A stretch of 64,000 bases of DNA from NCBI RefSeq assembly GCF_021729155.1, contig NZ_JAJQYA010000003.1, positions 186,001 through 250,000 of the forward strand, in the 5' to 3' direction. Under the pieces are notes generated by a model. The model was given only the letters and a program-made list of their open reading frames with translations, searched no databases and had not been told where the DNA came from. Shown in pieces: positions 45,058-54,776 of this stretch (position 1 is its first letter; every line of letters starts with the position of its first letter). The translations under genes and the position numbers were made by a program. This DNA comes from Membranihabitans marinus. GTDB taxonomy: Bacteria > Bacteroidota > Bacteroidia > Chitinophagales > Saprospiraceae.

Positions 45058-45288
45058 TTATATACATTTTACTTGGATACTACTCGCCTCATTTTTTCTT
45101 AGTGCAAAACAACCTGAATTGGTTTTGATGTAGAATGTATGACCAAAGGGTGATTTACGAATTACTTCTATTTTTTTACCCGGTAAAAATCCCAATTCTA
45201 ATAATCTAACCTCGCAGAAAGAATTATGAATCTGATGAATTAGGGCAGGTGTATAAGTTTTGAGTTGACTCAAATCGATGATAGCCAT
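45058..45288 (-). CDS. feoA: ferrous iron transport protein A
   Basis: A 76-residue SH3-like cytoplasmic protein that supports FeoB. Conserved features are the LGFLPGKKIEVIRKSPFGHTFYIKT block and ALRKNEASSIQV at the C-terminus. It is the first gene of the feoAB operon. The 141-base intergenic region toward the divergent malic enzyme gene is AT-rich; I do not see a convincing Fur box in it. Confidence 0.9.
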   Translation of the reverse strand: MAIIDLSQLKTYTPALIHQIHNSFCEVRLLELGFLPGKKIEVIRKSPFGHTFYIKTNSGCFALRKNEASSIQVKCI

Positions 45289-45429
45289 GCTTATCTTTAT
45301 TTAGACAAATAACAAATTACTGCAAATAAATGAAATTTTGCACAGATGGGGGCGAATTGAAATCATTATTTTTTTTATTTCTTCAATAAACTTAAGTATC
45401 AACTAAATTATCTATTAAACTCATTTACT

Positions 45430-46638
45430 ATGATTGATTTATTCAGTGAAGCATTAATTTTGCACAAAAGATTGCGCGGCAAGATAAATATTATTCCCAA
45501 GGTAGAAGTCCGGAATATAAATGATTTGTCATTAGTCTATTCACCAGGGGTGGCCGAACCGTGTAAAGAAATTGCACGAGATCCGGAATTGGCATATCAG
45601 TACACCATCAAGGGCAATACCGTGGCTATAGTTTCCGACGGTACAGCCGTATTGGGATTGGGAGATATCGGCCCATTGGCGGCTATGCCAGTGATGGAGG
45701 GTAAGGCTATTTTATTTAAAAGATTTGCCAATATCAATGCATTTCCCATCTGTTTGGATACTACCGATGTCGACGAAATAGTACAGACCATTAGAAACAT
45801 TGCTCCCGCTTTTGGAGGAATTAATTTGGAAGATATTTCAGCTCCTCGCAGTTTTATTATTGAGCAACGTCTGCAGGACTTAGGTATTCCAGTTTTTCAC
45901 GACGACCAACACGGTACTGCTATTGTCGTACTCGCCGGTCTGTACAATGCGGCTAAGGTGGTGGGTAAGGACGTCAAAGATCTCAAAGTAGTAATCAATG
46001 GTGCAGGTGCGGCCGGTATAGCTATCGCTAAAATGTTGCGCTGCGTAGATCACATGAATCAAGAAGCTTGTATTCCAGTCAAACAAATTACCGTATGCGA
46101 TAGCAAGGGAATCATACACAGAGATCGCAAAAATCTAAATTTTGCCAAAAAGGAATTGTTGGGATTTACCAATTTCGACAATCAAGTAGGCTCCTTGAAA
46201 GATGCTTTGGTCAATGCCGATGTTTTTATAGGGGTTAGCAAAGGCGATCTATTAAAAGCCAAAGACATAGAGACGATGGCCACCGATCCCATTATTTTTG
46301 GATTGGCTAATCCCACACCAGAGATCATGCCAGAAGAAGCCTATAAAGGAGGAGCTGCTATAGTGGCCACTGGACGAAGTGATTTGCCCAATCAAGTCAA
46401 TAATGTATTGGGATTTCCGGGAATATTTCGCGGAGCCATGGAAGCTAGGGCTCCAAAAATAACTACGGCAATGAAACTGGCCGCCGTTCATGCGATCGCA
46501 GAATGCATAAAGTTTCCCACAGTCAGTGAAATTATTCCTTCAACCTTAAATGATAGAGTGGCCTATAAAGTGGCGGAAGCAGTGAAGGCACAGGCGATTA
46601 AGGATTTTGGTGAACATAAATATGCAGAAGGAATATAA
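45430..46638 (+). CDS. malic enzyme, short form
   Basis: Oxidative decarboxylation of malate to pyruvate with NAD(P). The 402-residue protein has the malic N-domain (SLVYSPGVAEPC, GLGDIGPLAAMPVMEGKAILFK and VFHDDQHGTAIVVLAG) and the NAD-binding C-domain (INGAGAAGIAIAKML, FGLANPTPEIMPEEA and GRSDLPNQVNNVLGFPGIFRGA). It ends at the malic domain and lacks the phosphotransacetylase-like C-terminal domain of the larger MaeB-type enzymes. It is divergent from feoAB and followed by a bidirectional terminator. NAD versus NADP preference is not decided. Confidence 0.94.
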   Translation: MIDLFSEALILHKRLRGKINIIPKVEVRNINDLSLVYSPGVAEPCKEIARDPELAYQYTIKGNTVAIVSDGTAVLGLGDIGPLAAMPVMEGKAILFKRFANINAFPICLDTTDVDEIVQTIRNIAPAFGGINLEDISAPRSFIIEQRLQDLGIPVFHDDQHGTAIVVLAGLYNAAKVVGKDVKDLKVVINGAGAAGIAIAKMLRCVDHMNQEACIPVKQITVCDSKGIIHRDRKNLNFAKKELLGFTNFDNQVGSLKDALVNADVFIGVSKGDLLKAKDIETMATDPIIFGLANPTPEIMPEEAYKGGAAIVATGRSDLPNQVNNVLGFPGIFRGAMEARAPKITTAMKLAAVHAIAECIKFPTVSEIIPSTLNDRVAYKVAEAVKAQAIKDFGEHKYAEGI

Positions 46639-46664
46639 TATTAACCACTGGGATGAGTCATAAA

Positions 46665-46698
46665 AAAAAGCACTGTTTGAATTCAAACAGTGCTTTTT
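46665..46698. terminator. bidirectional terminator between malic enzyme gene and tRNA-Ala
   Basis: A perfect 17-bp inverted repeat (46665-46681 with 46682-46698), with an A-run at one end and a T-run at the other. It serves the malic enzyme gene on the plus strand and tRNA-Ala on the minus strand. Confidence 0.93.
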
Positions 46699-46707
46699 GT
46701 ATTAAAG

Positions 46708-46783
<76 letters not shown>

Positions 46784-46957
46784 TTGTCGGCTGAAAACCC
46801 CTTGTATTTGGCATATAAAAGTATTCAACTTTCTTGAGTGAGTGCAAATGTAATAAAAAAATTTATTTGGACAAGAAGTTTTTTTCATCGGTTTATTGAT
46901 GTTGAAATCCACAATTTATTTATGTAATATTGATAGTGTATAAAATAAAATAATAGT

Positions 46958-48355
46958 ATGAATATTAAATTTTGTGGTGCCAATAGAGAAGTTACCGGAA
47001 GTTGTCATTTGATTACATTGGACAACGGTTATACCATATTGCTGGATTGTGGTCTGTATCAAGGATATGACGAGGATTATGAAAGTTTCAATAAGAATTG
47101 GTTGTTCGATCCCAAATCCATTGATTGTGTCGTTTTGTCCCATGCTCATATTGATCATACCGGAAGATTGCCCTATTTGGTTAAAAGTGGATTTAAGGGG
47201 AATATTTTTAGCACCCATGCTACTCGGAGTTTATGTGCCATAATGTTGCTGGATAGTGCTCGCATCCAAGAATATGATGCTGAATACAAAAATAAGCAAG
47301 CTGCTAAAAAAGGCAGTAAGGAAAACTTCAAGCCTTTGTATGAAACCAAACACGTTTCTGAAACCATGAATATGTTTCGTTCCGTGGGCTACAATCGATG
47401 GTTTAATATTCATCCAGAAGTAGAAATATTATATACCGATGCTGGACACATTCTCGGATCGGCTTCCATAACCATGAAGGTGAATGGGAAAAATGTACTG
47501 GGGTTCACCGGTGATATTGGTCGACCAGAACGACCCATATTAAGAGATCCTCAACCTATGCCTGAAGTAGATTTCCTCATATGCGAATCCACCTATGGTG
47601 ATAGTGATCACGTCAGTAAGCCCATAGAAGATCAATTGTTCTTGGATATCGTTCAAGAGACTTGTATCGAGAATAAAGGCAAACTCATAATCCCAGCCTT
47701 TAGTGTGGGGAGGACACAAGATATTGTCTATATATTCGATCGATTATTTAACGAAGGGGTTTTACCTAAGATACCCATCTATGTAGATAGTCCATTGGCT
47801 GTCAATGCCACTCAAGTCTATGGATCTCATCCGGAGTGTTACGACGACGAGCTCAATGAATATTTATTGACCGATGACGATCCCTTTGGATTCAATACTT
47901 TGAAATACGTACGGGATGTAGAGTTTTCCAAATCACTCAACGATAAAAAAGAACCTTGTGTCATTATCAGTGCAGCTGGTATGGCCAATGCAGGGCGGAT
48001 TCAACATCATATTGCCAACAATATTGAAAATCCCAAAAACACTATTCTTTTAGTTGGCTATGCCGCACCTTCAACTCCTGCCGGTATATTGATTAGTGGA
48101 GCCAAGCAGTTGAAACTATTCGGCAACTGGTTACAGGTCAATGCACAGGTCAAGAGAATCGATGCACTTTCAGCCCATGGAGACCGACATGAAATGCTGG
48201 CTTTTCTAAAGAATCAATTGACCAGCCTCAAAGGTTTATACTTAGTTCATGGCGAGTACGATACTCAGTTGGCATGGCAGGCTTTCTTGGAAGAGAGAGG
48301 ATTTGATAACATACACATTCCCAAACTCAACGATGTGTACGAAATAAATAGTTAA
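46958..48355 (+). CDS. MBL-fold beta-CASP hydrolase (RNA-processing exonuclease-like)
   Basis: A 465-residue metallo-beta-lactamase protein of the beta-CASP group, which includes CPSF73-like and RNase J-like nucleases. The zinc motif is SHAHIDHTGRLPYL (about 68-81). Further metal ligands lie in TDAGHILGSASI and FTGDIGRPERPIL. The beta-CASP motifs ESTYGD, IPAFSVGRTQD, ISAAGMANAGRIQHHI and SAHGDRHEM are present, and VHGEYDTQ closes the set. No KH domain is seen. RNA cleavage is expected by family, but the actual substrate is unknown. It is followed 18 bases later by the esterase gene. Confidence 0.92.
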   Translation: MNIKFCGANREVTGSCHLITLDNGYTILLDCGLYQGYDEDYESFNKNWLFDPKSIDCVVLSHAHIDHTGRLPYLVKSGFKGNIFSTHATRSLCAIMLLDSARIQEYDAEYKNKQAAKKGSKENFKPLYETKHVSETMNMFRSVGYNRWFNIHPEVEILYTDAGHILGSASITMKVNGKNVLGFTGDIGRPERPILRDPQPMPEVDFLICESTYGDSDHVSKPIEDQLFLDIVQETCIENKGKLIIPAFSVGRTQDIVYIFDRLFNEGVLPKIPIYVDSPLAVNATQVYGSHPECYDDELNEYLLTDDDPFGFNTLKYVRDVEFSKSLNDKKEPCVIISAAGMANAGRIQHHIANNIENPKNTILLVGYAAPSTPAGILISGAKQLKLFGNWLQVNAQVKRIDALSAHGDRHEMLAFLKNQLTSLKGLYLVHGEYDTQLAWQAFLEERGFDNIHIPKLNDVYEINS

Positions 48356-48373
48356 TCGATTAAAATCACTACC

Positions 48374-49570
48374 ATGAAAACTTTTTGGAAAATTCTATTC
48401 ATTACATTGTTTGCCACTAATATGTGGGCACAAGATTATTGCGATCAGCAATGGACATCCAATGTTTTTACCTCAATTGTCAAGACCGAATTGACTTATG
48501 ACAGTACGGACAATGGCAAAACCTTGGAATTGGATTTGTTTACTACTTCAGACAATGATGCTTCTGTAAAACCATTAATCATACTAATGCATGGAGGAAG
48601 TTATATTACTAGATACGGCAACCGTTCTAGCATTGAAGAATTGTCGATATTGTTTTGCAGTAAAGGTTTTCTAGTAGCTTCCCTAGAATATACTACCTGG
48701 TCCATTTCAGAGAAAGGTTTTCCCGGAGCCAATGACATACTCGATGTGGCATTACAGTCTATATACGATCTCAATGCGGCTATTAATTTTTTGGTAGAGA
48801 ACAATGGTTCAAATTCTATTCCATTATTTGATGCAGACAATATAGTTATCGGTGGCGGGTCGGCTGGAGCTATAACTTCTATTCATCGACTTTATCTGGA
48901 TGCCACAGACAGCACCAATGCTCAAATATCGAATATTATTGAATCCAAGAATGGATATTTTACCAAAGAATCGGATCAATATAATATTGTCTCTGGAATC
49001 AATTTTAGCGGTGCTATTCTCGATACTTCGTGGTTAAAGGGTGAATCCACACCGCTTTTTTCTATTCATGGGGACATGGATGGGGTAGTGCCTTATGGAG
49101 AGGGTAGAATTCAAAACGTATTGAATGCCTATGGCAGTCAAGTCATCGATGCCAAGCTTACTGAGAATGGGATTCCTTCTTATCTCTATACCTTCGAGGG
49201 GGGGATGCATGAAGATATATACGACGACGGTCCTTACAGACCCCGACTGCTATTGGCCATCGATACCGTTATTCAAAAAGTCCAGGATCAGGTTTGTGTA
49301 ATGACGCCTAATCAAGCTCGGGTTGAGGTCGCTTCTGTTCGTTTGATCAATACTTTGGTAAAAGATCGATTGATACTGGAAAACAATGCTCATAGACCCT
49401 TAGAATATCAGGTAATCAATATGTTGGGCCAGGTCGTAAATAGCGGTTCAATAGGGCTTGGACAGTCCCAAATACAGGTGTATGGATTAGAATCTATGCC
49501 CTATGTGTTTAGAACTATTGAAGGAGGAAATGGCCATGTAAATTCTACATTATTTTTATCGAGACCATAA
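48374..49570 (+). CDS. secreted alpha/beta hydrolase (esterase-like) with T9SS-type sorting tail
   Basis: A 398-residue exported hydrolase. It has a signal peptide (MKTFWKILFITLFATNMWAQ), the oxyanion-hole motif MHGGSYITR (about 76-84), the nucleophile motif GGGSAGAIT with Ser at about 159, and a probable acid and histidine late in the domain (HGDMDGVVPYGEG and GGMHEDIY). The last 80 residues resemble a T9SS type A sorting domain (YQVINMLGQVVNSG and VFRTIEGGN). The order fits a carboxylesterase-type enzyme sorted to the cell surface. Substrate unknown. It is close behind the beta-CASP gene but functionally unrelated to it. Confidence 0.85.
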   Translation: MKTFWKILFITLFATNMWAQDYCDQQWTSNVFTSIVKTELTYDSTDNGKTLELDLFTTSDNDASVKPLIILMHGGSYITRYGNRSSIEELSILFCSKGFLVASLEYTTWSISEKGFPGANDILDVALQSIYDLNAAINFLVENNGSNSIPLFDADNIVIGGGSAGAITSIHRLYLDATDSTNAQISNIIESKNGYFTKESDQYNIVSGINFSGAILDTSWLKGESTPLFSIHGDMDGVVPYGEGRIQNVLNAYGSQVIDAKLTENGIPSYLYTFEGGMHEDIYDDGPYRPRLLLAIDTVIQKVQDQVCVMTPNQARVEVASVRLINTLVKDRLILENNAHRPLEYQVINMLGQVVNSGSIGLGQSQIQVYGLESMPYVFRTIEGGNGHVNSTLFLSRP

Positions 49571-49687
49571 ATGCGATAGCTTGGAATATAAAATATGGAA
49601 AAAGTGTTAATTGTGAAATATAAATAGCTCTATGTTTAAGGGGTCGAAACTATTAAAATGTTGGTTTTTTGTTTATAAATTTCAAAA

Positions 49688-49720
49688 TTTTGTACAAACA
49701 CGAATAAAATATTACTTTTA
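49688..49720 (+). promoter_or_regulatory. candidate promoter of hppA
   Basis: TTTTG at 49688-49692 is followed after 20 bases by TACTTTTA at 49713-49720, one base off the TAnnTTTG consensus. The start codon is 37 bases downstream. Confidence 0.45.
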
Positions 49721-49757
49721 GCGATCTTTTAAACAATAATAAATTAACATTTAAGAA

Positions 49758-51920
49758 ATGGGACAAACGATTACTTATCTAATTCCCTTGACGGGAATCC
49801 TGGGCTTGTTATTTATGTTTTGGAAATCTTCTTGGGTTAGTAAGCAAGAAGTAGGAACAGATAAAATGGCAACTATCGCCAAGAATATAGCCGATGGTGC
49901 TATGGCATTTTTGAGAGCAGAGTACAAGGTGCTCGCTATTTTTGTGATCTGCGTGGCGGGTTTATTACTTTATAGTGGTACGGTTTCGGATGGATCCAGT
50001 CCACTGATTGCACTGTCTTTTATCTTAGGTGCTATTAGTTCGGCCATGGCAGGATTTATAGGCATGAGGATAGCGACCAAAGCCAATGTTAGAACCACAC
50101 ATGCTGCGCGAACTAGTTTGGGCCGAGCCCTAGAGGTGGCTTTTGCTGGCGGTTCCGTTATGGGATTAGCTGTGGTAGCTCTCGGTGTATTGGGTTTGAG
50201 TTTGTTGTTTATTATCTATTCAAGTTTTGGTTGGGAACCGGTGAAAGTAATTCAAGTGATTACTGGATTTTCTTTTGGTGCTTCATCAATAGCCCTATTT
50301 GCTAGAGTTGGTGGAGGTATCTATACCAAAGCCGCCGATGTGGGCGCAGATTTAGTGGGTAAAGTAGAGGCAGGTATCCCTGAAGATCATCCACTGAATC
50401 CGGCAACTATTGCCGATAATGTCGGTGACAATGTTGGTGATGTAGCGGGAATGGGAGCTGATTTATTTGAATCTTATGTTGGCTCAATTATAGGAACCAT
50501 GGTTTTGGGTGCTGCATTTTTGGGCTTGTCGGGATTTGAGGAAACCAATATGTTCTCTGGTCTCAATGCCGTAATTCTGCCATTGGTATTGGCAGGTGTG
50601 GGTATTTTGACCTCTATTGTTGGGACATTTTTCGTAAAAGTAAAAGAAGGAGGAGATCCTCAAAAAGCATTAAATACAGGTGAGATAATATCTGCAGTAT
50701 TAATGTTGGTATTAACTTATCTCATTATATCTGCCATTATGCCCGATCAGTGGGTATATCACGATACCCAATACAGTAGTTTGGGAATATTCTGGGCCGT
50801 ATGTTTTGGACTTTTGGCTGGATTGATGATCGGATTTATTACAGAAAAATATACAGGAACAGGGACGAAGCCAGTATTGAGTATAGTCAAACAATCTGTT
50901 ACTGGTTCAGCAACCAATATAATTGCCGGTCTGGGAGTGGGTATGCAATCGACAGCTCTTCCAATCTTGGTTTTGGCTGCTGCGATTATGGGAGCCCACC
51001 ACTTTGCAGGCCTATACGGAATCGCAATTGCCGCCGTGGGAATGTTGTCCAATACTGGTATCCAATTGGCCGTAGATGCTTATGGTCCGGTATCGGATAA
51101 TGCTGGGGGGATCGCAGAAATGGCAGATTTGCCTAAAGAAGTAAGACAACGTACCGACAAATTGGATGCAGTTGGAAATACGACGGCTGCCATTGGGAAA
51201 GGATTTGCCATTGGTTCTGCTGCCCTAACTGCTTTGGCCTTATTTGCCGCATATATGGAAACTACTGATCTTCGAACCATAGATATTGCACAACCAGTAG
51301 TGATGTCGGGATTGTTAATTGGAGCGATGTTGCCTTTCTTGTTTTCTTCATTGGCTATGAATGCCGTGGGAAGAGCCGCTATGGATATGATCCAAGAGGT
51401 CAGACGCCAATTTAGTTCTATCCCGGAACTCAAAAATGCCCTTGCCGTAATGCGAAAAAATGATGGTGTGGATATGTCGGATTGGTCAGATAGTGACAAG
51501 GCCGTATTTGATGCCGCCGATGGCAAAGCCGAATACGGTAAATGTGTTGAAATATCCACCAAGGCATCTATTAGAGAGATGGTTTTGCCTGGAATCATTG
51601 CCATTGCTTCTCCTATCTTGATTGGATTTACTTTTGGAGACGAGATGTTGGGAGGACTATTGGCAGGAGTAACAGCTTCTGGTGTGTTAATGGCTATATT
51701 TCAGTCGAATGCAGGTGGAGCTTGGGACAATGCCAAGAAAATGTTTGAAGAAGGGGTAGAAATCGATGGCCAGATGCATTACAAAGGATCGGAAGCTCAC
51801 AAAGCTACCGTGGTAGGCGATACTGTAGGAGATCCATTTAAAGATACTTCTGGACCGTCATTGAATATTTTATTGAAATTGATGTCTGTGGTTGCATTAG
51901 TAATTGCTCCATTTATATAA
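49758..51920 (+). CDS. hppA: membrane-bound pyrophosphatase, sodium/proton pumping
   Basis: Couples pyrophosphate hydrolysis to ion pumping across the inner membrane. The 720-residue protein has about 16 transmembrane segments. The substrate-site motifs [41 protein letters not shown] are seen in part at about 192-233, and the C-terminal [18 protein letters not shown] at the end. The segment [16 protein letters not shown] (about 472) has alanine where K-independent enzymes have lysine, which points to the potassium-dependent branch. Na+ versus H+ transport cannot be decided from this. A hairpin terminator follows. Confidence 0.96.
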   Translation: MGQTITYLIPLTGILGLLFMFWKSSWVSKQEVGTDKMATIAKNIADGAMAFLRAEYKVLAIFVICVAGLLLYSGTVSDGSSPLIALSFILGAISSAMAGFIGMRIATKANVRTTHAARTSLGRALEVAFAGGSVMGLAVVALGVLGLSLLFIIYSSFGWEPVKVIQVITGFSFGASSIALFARVGGGIYTKAADVGADLVGKVEAGIPEDHPLNPATIADNVGDNVGDVAGMGADLFESYVGSIIGTMVLGAAFLGLSGFEETNMFSGLNAVILPLVLAGVGILTSIVGTFFVKVKEGGDPQKALNTGEIISAVLMLVLTYLIISAIMPDQWVYHDTQYSSLGIFWAVCFGLLAGLMIGFITEKYTGTGTKPVLSIVKQSVTGSATNIIAGLGVGMQSTALPILVLAAAIMGAHHFAGLYGIAIAAVGMLSNTGIQLAVDAYGPVSDNAGGIAEMADLPKEVRQRTDKLDAVGNTTAAIGKGFAIGSAALTALALFAAYMETTDLRTIDIAQPVVMSGLLIGAMLPFLFSSLAMNAVGRAAMDMIQEVRRQFSSIPELKNALAVMRKNDGVDMSDWSDSDKAVFDAADGKAEYGKCVEISTKASIREMVLPGIIAIASPILIGFTFGDEMLGGLLAGVTASGVLMAIFQSNAGGAWDNAKKMFEEGVEIDGQMHYKGSEAHKATVVGDTVGDPFKDTSGPSLNILLKLMSVVALVIAPFI

Positions 51921-51943
51921 TAAGGAGGCATTAATTATTTATT

Positions 51944-51988
51944 AAAAAGGGAAGATGGAAGGCTTAAAATCACTATCTTCCCTTTTTT
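51944..51988 (+). terminator. rho-independent terminator after hppA
   Basis: AAAAAGGGAAGAT (51944-51956) pairs perfectly with ATCTTCCCTTTTT (51975-51987), with an 18-base loop, and the T-run continues to 51988. Confidence 0.85.
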
Positions 51989-52105
51989 CGTCTACAATTA
52001 GAAGGATTTTGTCTTATTTTTATAATTTAAACAAGATTTTAACCTAGAATCTGTTATTATTAAATTGTAGTTTAGAATTACCTATTGTGTTCGTGAACCA
52101 AAAGG

Positions 52106-54271
52106 ATGTCCAATCCTTTAAAAATATATGGAGTTATTAAATTGAATAAAATGATATTACGTGGAATTATTCTGGTAGCAGTCTTAGGCAGTGGATTGTT
52201 TATCAATAAATGGACTGAGTCCTCAATGGACGATATGTCTAGAGAACAAGTCATTGTTAAAGGCATTACCACATTTGTGGATTATCTTCATTACAGTCCT
52301 CAGGACTTGGATGATGATTTTTCAATTGGTGTGTATGACCACTATTTGAATGCGTTGGATGCTAGAAAACAATTCTTCCTGCAATCGGAAATCGATGAAA
52401 TATCAACACATCGATTATCGATTGACGATCAAATACGCAATGCTCAATTGACATTTTTCGATGAAATCTATGATAAATACACTCAGGCATTCGAAAGATC
52501 GAGAGCCTATTATAGCGAAATCTTAGCTCAACCTTTCGATTATACTATCGATGAAGACTTGGATATGGATCCAGAACAAGTGTCTTTTGCCAGTTCGGAA
52601 GAGGAACTGAAGGATTATTGGAGACGGTTGTTGAAATATGAAACCATCAGCAGGATCATCGATAAAGAGAGCGCACTTCTGAAAGAAGAAGAGGGTAAAT
52701 CATTTGAGGAAATAGAAAAAGAAGCAAGAGAGGGTACAGAAAAAATGTATACTCGTTGGTTTGATAATGTGGGAGATTTTAGAAAGTCTGACTTATTCGA
52801 CCAATATATGAATGCTATTACTGGAATGAATGATCCTCATTCCAATTATTTTAGTCCAAAAGATAAAGAAGATTTTGAAATCGATATGTCTGGTAAATTG
52901 GAGGGTATCGGAGCAAGATTGTCTAAAGATGGTGAATTTACCAAGGTGGTAAGTGTGATTCCTGGAGGACCTGCTTGGAAAGGAAAGGAATTGGAGGAAA
53001 ATGATTTAATTGCCAAGGTCGGCCAAGAAGATGAAGAGGCCGTAGATGTGAGAGGATGGAGAACCGATGATGTAGTGCAATTGATCAGAGGTAAGAAGGG
53101 CTCGAAAGTGAGATTAATCGTCAAAAAAGCCGATGGAGTGATGAAGGAGGTTTCCATTATTCGAGATGAAGTGGAAATCGGTCAAAGTTTTGCCAAGTCC
53201 TTCTTAATCAATGACGAAGCAAATAAGAAAAATATAGGCTACATTAAGTTGCCTCGATTCTATTTTGAATTTGACGGTGATCGTCGGTCATCCAAAGATG
53301 TAGCCATAGAAATAGAAAAATTAAAGAAACAGAATATAGAAGGTATTATCCTCGACTTGCGTTACAATCCAGGGGGATCTTTGAGTGATGTAGTCGATAT
53401 AGGAGGTTTGTTTATTGAAGATGGCCCTGTAGTTCAGGTTAAGTCCAGAGATGACAAGCCCCATATTTGGGAGGATAAAGATTCCAAGGCTCGATATGAC
53501 GGACCTTTAGTTATATTAGTCAATCAATTTAGTGCATCTGCTTCTGAAATTTTGGCCGCCGCTATGCAGGATTACAATCGAGCAGTTATTGTAGGAAGTA
53601 ATTCCACTTTCGGAAAGGGGACAGTTCAGCGATTTTTTCACTTGGATCAGGCCTTTAGAGGTAAGAGTCCTTATTCTGATTTGGGAGATGTTAAATTGAC
53701 CATTCAGAAATATTATCGAATCAATGGCGGTAGTGTACAGTTGAAAGGAGTTGTTCCAGACATTATTTTGCCCGATGTATACAACTATATCAAAATGGGA
53801 GAAAAGGAATACGACAATCCATTGGATTGGACTAAAATCGAAGCCCTAGACTTTGATCAAAATGTCTATAAGATTCACAATATGGATGAAATCAAACGGC
53901 GATCCGCAGAACGTGTGGCAAATAATAAAGTCTTTGAAATGGTGGATGAGAATGCGAAGAGGTTGAAGAAAAATAAAGATGAAACCATCTATCCGTTGGC
54001 ATTGGAAGCGTTTGAATCCCTCGAAGAACAACGCAAAAAGGAATCAGAGAAATACAAGGATATCTTTCCTGTAAATGAATCATTAGTTATTTCAAATTTA
54101 CCAGAAGATTTAGATAAAATTGAAATAGATTCATCATTGATCAGTGGCAATAAATCAGAAATTGACAATTTGGCAAAAGATATCTATTTGACTGAGGCAT
54201 TGAGTATAATCACCGACGTTATAGAAACACACAGCAGCATTTCTGTGGCCAATAAAGATGCCAAAAAGTAA
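52106..54271 (+). CDS. prc: carboxy-terminal (tail-specific) processing protease Prc
   Basis: Periplasmic S41 protease that trims or degrades proteins from their C-termini. The 721-residue protein starts with a membrane anchor or signal (ILRGIILVAVLGSGLFI, about 17-33); a later ATG at 52151 would also leave it intact. The N-terminal helical TSP domain comes first, a PDZ domain at about 255-345 (GKLEGIGARLSKDGEFTKVV, VIPGGPAWKG), then the S41 domain with the catalytic serine in SASASE and the lysine in FGKGTVQRF (spacing about 26). A long C-terminal helical DUF3340-like region ends the protein. Architecture and length fit Prc/Tsp. Confidence 0.94.
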   Translation: MSNPLKIYGVIKLNKMILRGIILVAVLGSGLFINKWTESSMDDMSREQVIVKGITTFVDYLHYSPQDLDDDFSIGVYDHYLNALDARKQFFLQSEIDEISTHRLSIDDQIRNAQLTFFDEIYDKYTQAFERSRAYYSEILAQPFDYTIDEDLDMDPEQVSFASSEEELKDYWRRLLKYETISRIIDKESALLKEEEGKSFEEIEKEAREGTEKMYTRWFDNVGDFRKSDLFDQYMNAITGMNDPHSNYFSPKDKEDFEIDMSGKLEGIGARLSKDGEFTKVVSVIPGGPAWKGKELEENDLIAKVGQEDEEAVDVRGWRTDDVVQLIRGKKGSKVRLIVKKADGVMKEVSIIRDEVEIGQSFAKSFLINDEANKKNIGYIKLPRFYFEFDGDRRSSKDVAIEIEKLKKQNIEGIILDLRYNPGGSLSDVVDIGGLFIEDGPVVQVKSRDDKPHIWEDKDSKARYDGPLVILVNQFSASASEILAAAMQDYNRAVIVGSNSTFGKGTVQRFFHLDQAFRGKSPYSDLGDVKLTIQKYYRINGGSVQLKGVVPDIILPDVYNYIKMGEKEYDNPLDWTKIEALDFDQNVYKIHNMDEIKRRSAERVANNKVFEMVDENAKRLKKNKDETIYPLALEAFESLEEQRKKESEKYKDIFPVNESLVISNLPEDLDKIEIDSSLISGNKSEIDNLAKDIYLTEALSIITDVIETHSSISVANKDAKK

Positions 54272-54290
54272 AATTTAAGATGTAATCTAG

Positions 54291-54311
54291 TCTCCATGCA
54301 TGGCATGGAGG
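54291..54311. other. hairpin between convergent prc and the small unknown gene
   Basis: CTCCATGC/GCATGGAG with loop ATG (54292-54310), extended by outer pairs to about 12 bp. It has no T-run, so it is only a weak terminator candidate. Confidence 0.35.
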
Positions 54312-54348
54312 CTATGATCCATCCCCATCTGTGGGCATTGAAACAATA

Positions 54349-54645
54349 CTATCTCAAACTATTGTAAAGTCGTTCTGCCAAGGTCAACCACTCCTCATCG
54401 TAATCCATGTTGTTCCTAGATAATCCCCCCCTGCGATACCAATACGACGCATTTCCGTAATCGCCTTCTGTTTTATGTATAAATCCATGGATTAGACAGG
54501 GTAGAGCCTGATCTAAGTGTTGGATTAGTTCATGTGCCTCATCTAAATCTCGACGGTGTAGATGCCATAAAGCCATAAAGCTAGGATTGTTCTGAGAGGG
54601 TAGATCTGTAGATTGTAGTTGTAGGAGGAATTCACTGAAATTCAT
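54349..54645 (-). CDS. hypothetical protein, about 98 residues
   Basis: I do not recognise a named family. The protein has a helical N-terminus, then HLHRRDLDEAHELIQHLDQ and, near the end, HGFIHKTEGDYGNASYWYRRGG. A similar EGD-x-NASYWYRRA phrase occurs, from memory, in a small conserved bacterial family of unknown function. The frame extends upstream to 54726, but the ATG at 54645 is preferred, since the extra part is low-complexity and AT-rich and lies in a promoter-like stretch. It is convergent with prc and divergent from the ABC-F gene. Confidence 0.65.
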   Translation of the reverse strand: MNFSEFLLQLQSTDLPSQNNPSFMALWHLHRRDLDEAHELIQHLDQALPCLIHGFIHKTEGDYGNASYWYRRGGLSRNNMDYDEEWLTLAERLYNSLR

Positions 54646-54776
54646 TTTCGTAATTATTTCTGGTAAAATATAATAATATTTTAATCTATACAGTAGTTTT
54701 GCAATCAATAATTCCATAGAGTTCAATATGGGTTTAATGACCTATTGAATCAAATTTATCCAAATAACTAGGCTAT

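Noticed and set aside
45289-45429. Fur box upstream of feoAB
   Set aside because: The best candidate (around AATAATGATTTCAAT) matches the 7-1-7 pattern poorly, so I do not report it.
51080-51604. 174-residue open frame on the minus strand inside hppA
   Set aside because: An antisense shadow of a highly conserved gene; the Ala- and Ser-rich composition follows from the membrane helices on the other strand.
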